A stretch of 64,000 nt of DNA from Pyricularia pennisetigena (lineage: Eukaryota; Ascomycota; Sordariomycetes; Magnaporthales; Pyriculariaceae). Shown here one piece after another: positions 56,219-64,000 of the stretch (positions within the stretch are counted from its first letter, which is position 1; each line of letters starts with the position of its first letter). The translations under genes and the position numbers were made by a program. The stretch covers positions 6,563,374 to 6,627,373 of the forward strand of contig NC_043742.1 of assembly GCF_004337985.1 (NCBI RefSeq), written 5' to 3'. The notes under the pieces are model-generated. The model was not told the DNA's origin, did not search any database, and was given only the letters and a program-made list of their open reading frames with translations.

Positions 56219-56219
<1 letters not shown>
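55134..56219. other. 3' flank of the Ecl1-like gene
   Basis: No gene supported. Several T-rich stretches (55758-55781) and then unremarkable sequence up to the long poly-T run. Confidence 0.5.

Positions 56220-56261
<42 letters not shown>
56220..56261. repeat. Poly-T tract (42 nt)
   Basis: The longest homopolymer in the window, directly left of copy 2 of the 1334-bp repeat (one C separates them). Copy 1 has a 28-nt poly-T in the same place although the sequences left of the two runs differ. Confidence 0.95.
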
Positions 56262-56262
56262 C

Positions 56263-57596
56263 ACATCTGCAGTAGGTACTGCATGGGCTCAGGTCAGGAC
56301 CCGATCAGATCAGATCAGGGTTGCGTTGACGAGTGGCAACAGTGTGGAAGCGAAAGTGGGTAGTGGATAACAAGGAAAAGAAAGAAAAAATCGGTAAGGG
56401 TTGTGTGCTTGTCGCGGCCGATGACGACGAAGGCGCCAACTGAGGGTTGTTACACAACACGATGGGAGGAAAGAAAGTTGGTAAAGGTGCCCTACAGGGG
56501 GTTACTATGTGATGATGTGAATGATGCAGTCGCCATAGCCATCTTTTGCGCACGCCATAAAACTCAAATGACAAGATACATAGACTCATTCGTCAGTGAC
56601 AATAGGCAATAGGCAATAAGAAAAAGATTACAGTAGGACCAGTGTTACTTGCCAAAAGCAGCCGGCGACATGAATGCTGTATACTCCCGTCATGATTCAT
56701 TCTCTCGACATGTAAGACGTTCTAGCGAGGGGTTCATTGTGTGACGCTTGTCTTACACGACTATGGCGTGCCAATAAAGACACTCACTGACATGTCTTTG
56801 TTCCGACTACTATTCTACGTGTCTCTCTGCCAGGCCACAAAAGTACCTTGATGGTCCCCTTTGGACCGCCCCGCGTTTTCCCCAGGGATGAGAAAGTTTG
56901 CTTGACGGAGAAGAAGCACTCATACGCATGGGCGATGGAAACGATCGATCATCAATTGGTGGGCGTCAAAGTCCCGTCATTCGGTTACGGAGTAGGATTT
57001 TTTGCTTCCTTTTTCTTTCGATTGTCTTGATTCGTCTCGCGTGCTAGCTCTTGCGCTTCGCATAAGTGGCTGACGGGTCAAGCCCTGTTTCTTCTCTGCA
57101 CTTCTTTTTTCTTCTCACGATGCTGATAAATTAAATGAACCGAGGACTAATCTTGGCATTGGGGTAAGTCTCTTGGTTGTCAATGTCCGACCAGCATCAA
57201 AACGTCCTCGTGGTCTTTTCTTTCTTTCTTTTTCCCTTTTTTCTGTTTGCTTCTTAGCCTGCCGGTATCGGCATGTGTCGGTTTTTAGACGGCCAAGAAA
57301 ACTACTACAAGAAAAAAAAAATCTATCTGAACCATGCAAAACCTTCCCCCCTACAATCCATGACAACAAATATTAAGTACAAGCACGTAAGACATAAGAT
57401 CCGAAAAGACCCTTGGACCCTTGAGGTTGTATGGTCCGGAATTGCGTTGTAGATAACGAAAGACGTAGGTTCCAAAAATAGGATAGGTGGGCCGGGTATT
57501 GAGTTTTTTTTTTTTTTTGCCGCTTCTTGGACGGTCAAATCCTCTCACGCTTTCTTTATCTTGAACATCCCGTCTCCAAGATACGAATCAAATCCC
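56263..57596. repeat. 1334-bp direct repeat, copy 2
   Basis: Copy of 52090-53423. Here the repeat continues without interruption into unique sequence at 57597, so this copy is probably the native one if the duplication is an assembly artefact. Confidence 0.95.
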
Positions 57597-59755
57597 CGAA
57601 GCGAGGGCAACAGACAAGAACTGGTCCGTGTAAGGCATGCCTGCTAGGGTTCTCCCACGATAACGGATACCGTCTGACCGCGCTAGACAGGTTTGTTTGG
57701 TCTGGAAGTTTTAGGTAGTTTAGGTAGCTCATGTGGCTGATCGGCTGCAGATCTTTTTGGACACTATTATCGACACGCTAAATCTAGATTCGGGAGAGTG
57801 ACAAAGATATTTTGCAAGAGAAAAAAAAAAAGAAGAAGAATAAAAAGAAGAGAGAGAGAGAGAAGAAAAAGAAAATCGGGGTTGGCAGAGCGGCTGAACA
57901 GACACCCTCCTGCGTGTCTCGGACAGGGCAGCAACACAGCTAACACATTTGGAAGCGAAATTCTAGACTAGTGCAGCCATCATCTGCAGCCTCCTGATTC
58001 TGGCTGTCCAACTTTGTAGGTTCTAGGGTGCGCCGAGAAGGACGGTATTGATGACGGCTTTGTACTTGTACGCACACTTTTACACAAGCTCGAATGGGGG
58101 GAGTGGGCAGAGAGTGGCAAGTTTATGCTGTAACATCATTATCGTTGGGGGGCTATAATTGACTCCCCTTAAGCCAAAGCCCATTCGTTCCCAGAGCCTC
58201 GGGGCAAAGTCCAGGCCCAGGTAACAAATGACATTTTGATGACAGAGACGGCAAGAGTCCTCGGCATTGTCATTATACTTCGTACCTATGCAATCAAATC
58301 CCACTTGACCTTTCTCTGTCAGTCTCACCCGCGCTTCTCGTTTCCATTCTGGGATCGACATGCAGCGGGATGCCTATTTCCACAGATGCACAGAAGAAGT
58401 AAAGAACAAACATATTTAAGAGCAACGAAAAAAGAAAAAAAAAATAAAAGTTGAATTTGATTGACAAATGCAAAACTAGCTTCAACCACTAACGCCATCT
58501 CCCTCCCTACCTTAGGCTAAGCCTTTCCATTTTCCATCCCATCCCATCCCCCCGCAGTTTGATTTTCCTTTTTGGAACTCTTCAGAAGGACAGGAATTGA
58601 AAATGATTATGCAGGATGACGAACAACCCCCCGATCGACATCATGGAAATAATTGTAGTGACTTCAGTTTTGTGTGACAATCGAAAATCCGCACATCTTG
58701 CTCTTCTCGGTATCCTGGTTGTTTTGGCTAAGGAAAATAGATAATAATAGCAAGGCTCTAGAACTCTTGGCCAATTAAGCAGTTTCCGTGAAGCATATTC
58801 GCTTATGTAGTCCATGGCGGATTGGGACAAACGTTGCATCGTCATGTACATAACATAGGAACCCCCTCACAGCTTGCATTGGCCATTGACAAAGGGGTTT
58901 TCAGGGTTATTTGGTACGTAGCTTCGACAGCCTCATGATACAGCGCAACATTCATACACAAGCAGTAAGCAGTAGTGGGAAGACCAGGACCATGGCTCTT
59001 TTCCAATGGTAGCTTGGCCTTGGCAATCATGAGAGTACGTACGCACACACACGAGTGCTGTGCCTATCTCTTTTAACCCATATGCAGGAGAGCTACTTTG
59101 TGACGCAGCAGCTTCTCATGCAATGAATGCAACTCGGTGTTCCTGATATTAACTTCCCAACTCACTTTTGGTCGCACAGCCTTTTTCTTCTTCTTATGCC
59201 TCGGCTCTACTCTAGCTCCCCCAAGACACGGAACAGAAAAGATAGGGCAGAAGCGGGCAAAAGACAACAAAGCGAGACATGAATGAAGAAGGAGCAGCAG
59301 AACCCCCACGCGGGTCAGTTTGGTTTTAAAGGTTGGCTCGCGTCACCTTTTCAGGGTGTTGTAGGATGCGAACGGTAGGTATCTGGCCGACCCTTAATTG
59401 CTGGGGAAAAGTCAATTAGATTAGACGGGATTGGGGGATTTTTTCTTTCTTATTCTTGTCATTCTGCTTTTCTCTTGTTGCCAGACAACGACTGTAAATG
59501 GACAGTGTTCCGTAAGCTCTTCATGCAAAAGCGCACTCTGATAAACGATGCAAGGATTGTTTTAAGGAACAGGGTATCAATAAGAGAGTCAGGGGTGGAA
59601 GAATACGATGACGAGCTACCGAGGCGGCCGGGAGGGGGTGTGCGCTCTTCCTGTCACAGCCACGGAGACACGCACTTTTGTTCATTACCGGCTCTCGGAT
59701 GACGCTATCGGTACCTTTTTTTTTTATCTCTTAAGGTTCAATGATGGAGACAGTG

Positions 59756-59779
59756 AAAAAAAAAAAAAAAAAAAAAAAA
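59756..59779. repeat. Poly-A tract (about 24 nt)
   Basis: An A homopolymer in gene-free DNA, with a T run about 40 nt to its left. Confidence 0.85.
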
Positions 59780-61921
59780 CCAAACAATTCGGCTTAATTG
59801 GCGGTTCCCTGTCAGATGCGGAGGGTAGTAGGTGAGCAAGCCGCCCCCTGCCGCTCGGTGTCCTTTGCGCCCCTTCCACCTAAGCAACAAAGCCACGTGC
59901 GCTTTCGGCGAGCGAATGGGGCCGTTGATGTGCAAAAGCAGCACTGAAAAGCAACCAGGTTATGTTTGGCGGTCCTGTGAATGGTTGCCATAAAATTCGT
60001 GGCCGCCTATGAATTAGACAAGCCTGATGACAGGTTTGAGAAAAATGACCGGACTATTTTCTTGCTTTTGCTTTTGAACTTGGGGAATGACTTTTATTTT
60101 TGTGGGTACATGATAATCCAAGCCACTCTGTTGGATCACGACACGGCTACTAAAAAATTGTGAACGGCACGGGGATTGGCAAAAGAGATGATAAGAAAAA
60201 AAAAAGGATGATGAATACAAGCAGGCAGATGATGTGAGATGAGGTTCTGGCACTAAAGAAACCGAAAAACAGGGGCCTCCGCCGAGAATCATTCCAGTCA
60301 GATGCCGCTAGTCTAGACGAGATTCCAAGCAGAGCTTGACCGGACCGGCTTTGTTTCGTCAAAAGACGACGAGGCGACGGCGACGCTTATTCAGCTCGGG
60401 TTTATCAGAGCCTTCCTCAAAAGTGTGCGGGGTAGTCATGGAAATGCGCTCGCTATCAGGCACATCGTATGTGGTGTATCATATATCGTAATTAGTGTAC
60501 GTATAGTAGTACAGCTGCGGAGTACCTTAACTGGCTGCAATTGTTCACAAGGCCAATGGCTACTTGTGCCTGGCATTAGGCAGAGCTTTATCAGCTGTTA
60601 TAGGCACATATACACATATGGGTACCTCATGATTATTACATATTTTCCCAAAATGCTGCTATCATGTCTATTCAAAGCCGGGCGGGATGGTTAGAAAATG
60701 ACCAGTCATAAATATTGCTTGCTGTCAGCTGCAAGGCCGGGCTGTTTCCCAGTCGAAGGGCCTTGGGGGGCCCAGCAAAAATGACCATGGGATTTCGTTA
60801 GTTAATGCGAACGCCGCCAGAGGATGCGACCCTACCAGCCAGCTCGACATTTCTTGTTTATATCCGTAGATCAACGGAATACCGTTAGGTACCTGCCTTA
60901 CCCTCGCTAACTTGATGAGGCTTGGCTGGCGGTCGTAGGCAATAACAAAATTGAATTAAGTTCATTCCTGCAGACCAAAGCTCGTCATATCTGTGGTGTG
61001 TACCTTGACGCACAGACTCTGCAGGAGCCCGCCCGTTCAACATGCAGCAACGTGATTCGAGAAGGGGTCTTGGGAGTTTACAGTAGTTGCCGAATTTGAC
61101 CGCCGGTCGGCACAATTGTGAATGAGCCTGCTTTGTCTTGATCGACCAAACAAAGAAAAAAATTAGAAAAAAAAAAAAATTTAAAAATTCGGGTGTCGCT
61201 AGGGACATGCTTGTCATGGTTTTTGTTATTTTCTGTTATTTTTACTTCTCGGTTGGACAAACCAAATTGAACCAACTGTGGCCCTCATCATCAACAACGT
61301 GGGACACCACCGAACCAGCTGTGGCCTGTTAATCAAGCACGCCCTCCACCCTGACCCTGGGCGTTTATGTGACTCCTTCACACATATCACTGCCCATCAC
61401 CCGCTCTTTATTTTCTTTTCCCCACCGGCATCTCCACCGTCTTGAGATGTCCGGTGGCCCCTCTATTTTTTTTTTTCTCTGTCGACCGGATGCGGCTTTG
61501 TGTTGACTTGTCAAGACCGTGTGTGCCGGTCATACAATGCCATTGGATTTCGATCGATCGATGTGGAACCCTGAAAATCCAGCGCAATGGCCCCCCATCT
61601 TTTAGTGTTTGTTACGACCTATTTTCCTGTATTTGCGATTCAATACTCAGGAGTTCAATTGTTGCTCAGAAATGAGAAGATCGAAAAGCCGTAAATATCA
61701 TTACGAGAGATCAACAAAAGAAGACTGACAGGCCAAGTTCACCGCAAATACACACCGCTTTCATGTCAAAACAAACAAAATCCGGATCGTCTCGCCATCT
61801 CTAGTAAGTCTGAGAAGGCGCGCAACGGTGGCGACACCGGCTTTATTGGCGGTACTTCCTCTTTTGTCTCTCTTATACTATCACCAGGAACCAGAGCTTA
61901 GCAACCAGAAGGAATGAGGAA

Positions 61922-61922
61922 C

Positions 61923-61950
<28 letters not shown>
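61922..61950. repeat. Poly-A tract (about 29 nt)
   Basis: An A homopolymer in the gene-free right-hand region; no flanking element recognised. Confidence 0.85.
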
Positions 61951-61953
<3 letters not shown>

Positions 61954-64000
61954 ACAAGCGAACCGATGCGGGGCAGTGGATATTCATATCACGACGCCAG
62001 AACGAATGGCGTGATTGGCTCAATTTCCCGTGCGGCATGGGGGAGATCAGGCGCTCCGCTTTCGGCTGGGTGTCAATCCCCCACCGATAAACTCCTCCAG
62101 CTTCTCCACCAGGAACGGGCCCCAACTCAAGGGTTTATCGTAAAAAATTGTGGTACCTGAGGAGCCACGAGCTGTAGATAGCAAAGGTTATCGACGGCCG
62201 ATCGGGCATGGCGTTAGGGGGATTAAAAAAAAAAAAAAAATCGGGAAGTTTGCAATCGCGGCCTAGAGCACGAGGAGTCATATCTGAGCCCTGGGGCCTT
62301 TACTAAGATGTTACAAACATGGTATAAACTTGACCAATTTCCCATTGTCTCTGTAGTTCTCACCTCAGACCGATAATCCTCGGAATTTTGGTGCTTTCAA
62401 CAACTGGCAATTGATCAGATATACGGGTCCGGACCCCTTTCCTCTCAAGCTTCTTATTTACTTTGATTTCAATCCCATCATGAGCAGGAAGTAGAAAAAT
62501 ACAAAGAAGACACGTGATCATATAACTCGAGCTCGGTGAACTCACACGTTATTTCAGCACATCTCGGATGAATTTCCACATTCAACGGTCCAGCAAATCC
62601 ACCGAATACAACCCCGGCGGCAGCTGCGAACAGACAGAGTTACAGAGATCGACACCAAGACCCGCTCTCGTCCTCGACTACGACTCGTCCAACTTCTTGC
62701 GAGACGTTGATTTAAAAAAATCACCAACCGATTGGTAGTGGACTGAGATCTTGTGTGCCGTTGTGTATCAGCAACTTCCCACGCAGCCGGGATCATCGAT
62801 AGGATCAGCAAGCCTACCTGAACGGAAAACAAGCAGAGCAGGCAAGATTGATTGATTGTTGATCGATCACCATCGCCATATTTATCTTTGGCCCTGGACT
62901 ACTACCTGGAGAGTCAAGTCGGTTGATGATCTGCCTAGGTCGCCAAGCTTGCAAGGTACTTTGTGACTTTTGCTGCCTGCCGGTTGTTGAATATACGGAG
63001 GTGCCCACTTTATCCACCCACCATTCGGGAGCCTATATTTGACCGACGAGGAAGACCAAGCACGCCTAGGTCTTTAGCGGCTGAGAAACAACACAGCTGC
63101 TGCTCCTCAATCCCTATCAAGCACTCCACTTGTTTGGAGACCTACAACCAGACTAGGTATCCATTGTAGGGAGTTGGGGGCCTATCTATAGGTACCTACG
63201 GTGCCTTGGTTGTTCAAAGTACCTGACCTGACTAGGTGCGGTGCCTTTGGGACGTTGTACCTTGAACACCAACCTGGGAAACCCCGACCCCCATTCAAAA
63301 TCCCACGAAAATCCGTGGTCAGCTGCCATCTTTTCTGCGCATCCCCTAGTTAGCTCGCATTGAAACCAGCTACAAGACCAGACGTCGAAACCAAGCCAAT
63401 TCCAGACATACATTGGATTGCACTACCTAGCGCAAGCACGCAATTTGTTGGTCCCGTCGTGCCCGACGTTCCGTCATCGCTCGCCACCAGTTGCTTGCCT
63501 GCGAACCCTGTCAACATTTGCCGGGGTTGGTGACCTTTTTTTGAACAGTCAGTCAGTCAGTTGGTATAGCCAAGGGAAAGACAGAGACAGAAAAAAAAAA
63601 AAAAAAAAAACAACAACAATTGAGACGAATTTCATTCAGACAGAACAAACACAAACACCACGTCTGGTTACACTCAACAAGAATAAGACAGGCACACGCG
63701 AGGAAAAGAAACAACAGCCCGGGCAGCAGCAAAACATCGGATACAATCAAGCCACATCACATCTTGCATCCACGCCCTTTTGATCGTCACGCAGACCCAG
63801 CCAGCCAGACGCCTTTTTTTTTTTTTGTCTATTTTATTAATTAATAAATCTCTTTTTTTGGACCGACAACTGAACGACGCAACGGGGTCCCACAAGCGCA
63901 ACCGCCCACCCTCCTACTCCCCAGCTAGGCCGGCCTGTTACTTCCTTCCCCACGTCCTGTTTCACCCCAGCCTACTAGGCTCCCCCCGGTTACCAGCAAA

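Larger units (their letters stand above)
57597..64000. other. 6.4-kb region without recognisable genes
   Basis: Read on both strands, the open frames here are short (at most about 121 codons) and of low complexity, without a recognisable domain or a plausible chain of exons. The region has many homopolymers (A runs near 57822, 59757, 61922, 62225 and 63590), CT-rich stretches and TACCTACG-type short repeats near 63190. The last 600 bp (C/T-rich, then A-rich) look like a leader for a plus-strand gene beyond the window. Confidence 0.5.

Noticed and set aside
57880..57950. tRNA-like start (GGGTTGGCAGAGCGGCTGA)
   Set aside because: It resembles a Leu/Ser tRNA A box, but no GTTCGANTC T-loop and no closing acceptor stem follow.
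60001..63900. Possible multi-exon gene in the right-hand gap
   Set aside because: No set of open frames with good splice sites and protein-like composition could be chained on either strand.
1..64000. CRISPR array, biosynthetic cluster, phage or bacterial-type operon
   Set aside because: No regularly spaced repeats, no core biosynthetic enzymes, and the genes are intron-bearing eukaryotic housekeeping genes on alternating strands.

Overview
The window is nuclear DNA of a filamentous ascomycete, most like a Sordariomycete. Evidence: short spliceosomal introns (mostly 50-120 nt) with GTRAGT donors, CTAAC-type branch points and YAG acceptors; pyrimidine-rich 5' leaders; and a protein set typical of Pezizomycotina (fungal Trl1 tRNA ligase, Pex26-like peroxin, Mdm34, Ecl1-like zinc protein, Ish1 repeats). 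Genus cannot be fixed from the sequence alone. It is a housekeeping region: 21 protein genes were modelled, exon by exon. No rRNA, tRNA, CRISPR array or autonomous transposon was found.

Layout. 0.9-9.4 kb: an Ish1-repeat stress protein (+), a secreted GPI-anchored App1-domain protein (-), a membrane protein gene with an in-frame UAG (-), and a small DUF4870-like membrane protein (-). 10.3-16.8 kb: mitoribosomal uL10m (-) divergent from anthranilate phosphoribosyltransferase trp4 (+), which converges on tRNA ligase trl1 (-). 19.5-30.5 kb: a RING+PHD protein (+), mitoribosomal mL46 (+), Pex26 (-), a PARN/CAF1-type deadenylase with an in-frame UAG (+), and the SF3b subunit Rds3/PHF5A (-). 31-41 kb: a pinin-like splicing protein (+), proteasome ATPase Rpt5 (+), an epoxide-hydrolase-like enzyme (+) and ERMES subunit Mdm34 (-). 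42-51.5 kb: inositol-pentakisphosphate 2-kinase Ipk1 (+), YEATS protein Yaf9 (-), Coq11-like NAD(P)-binding protein (+), spliceosomal Syf2 (-) and a large kelch-repeat membrane protein (+). 53.9-55.1 kb: an Ecl1-type zinc protein (+). From 55.1 kb to the end (8.9 kb) no gene could be supported.

Functional themes: pre-mRNA splicing (Rds3 and pinin share a divergent promoter, plus Syf2), mitochondria (uL10m, mL46, Mdm34, Coq11), RNA processing (Trl1, deadenylase) and chromatin (Yaf9, RING-PHD). These genes are not an operon or a biosynthetic cluster.

The most unusual signals are: (1) a gapless 42-nt A-B-A'-B' arrangement at 41943-41984 that allows two mutually exclusive 10- and 11-bp hairpins; (2) a 1334-bp repeat (52090-53423 = 56263-57596), apparently identical, each copy starting at a poly-T run, with the first copy ending exactly at the window's only N; (3) two genes whose coding frame runs straight through a UAG; (4) a perfect 13-bp hairpin with the rds3 stop codon in its loop; (5) a 24-bp tandem duplication that duplicates the trp4 start codon; and (6) a presequence-like N-terminal extension on Trl1. 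All exon models are hand-built from splice consensus and reading-frame continuity and have not been tested against transcripts.
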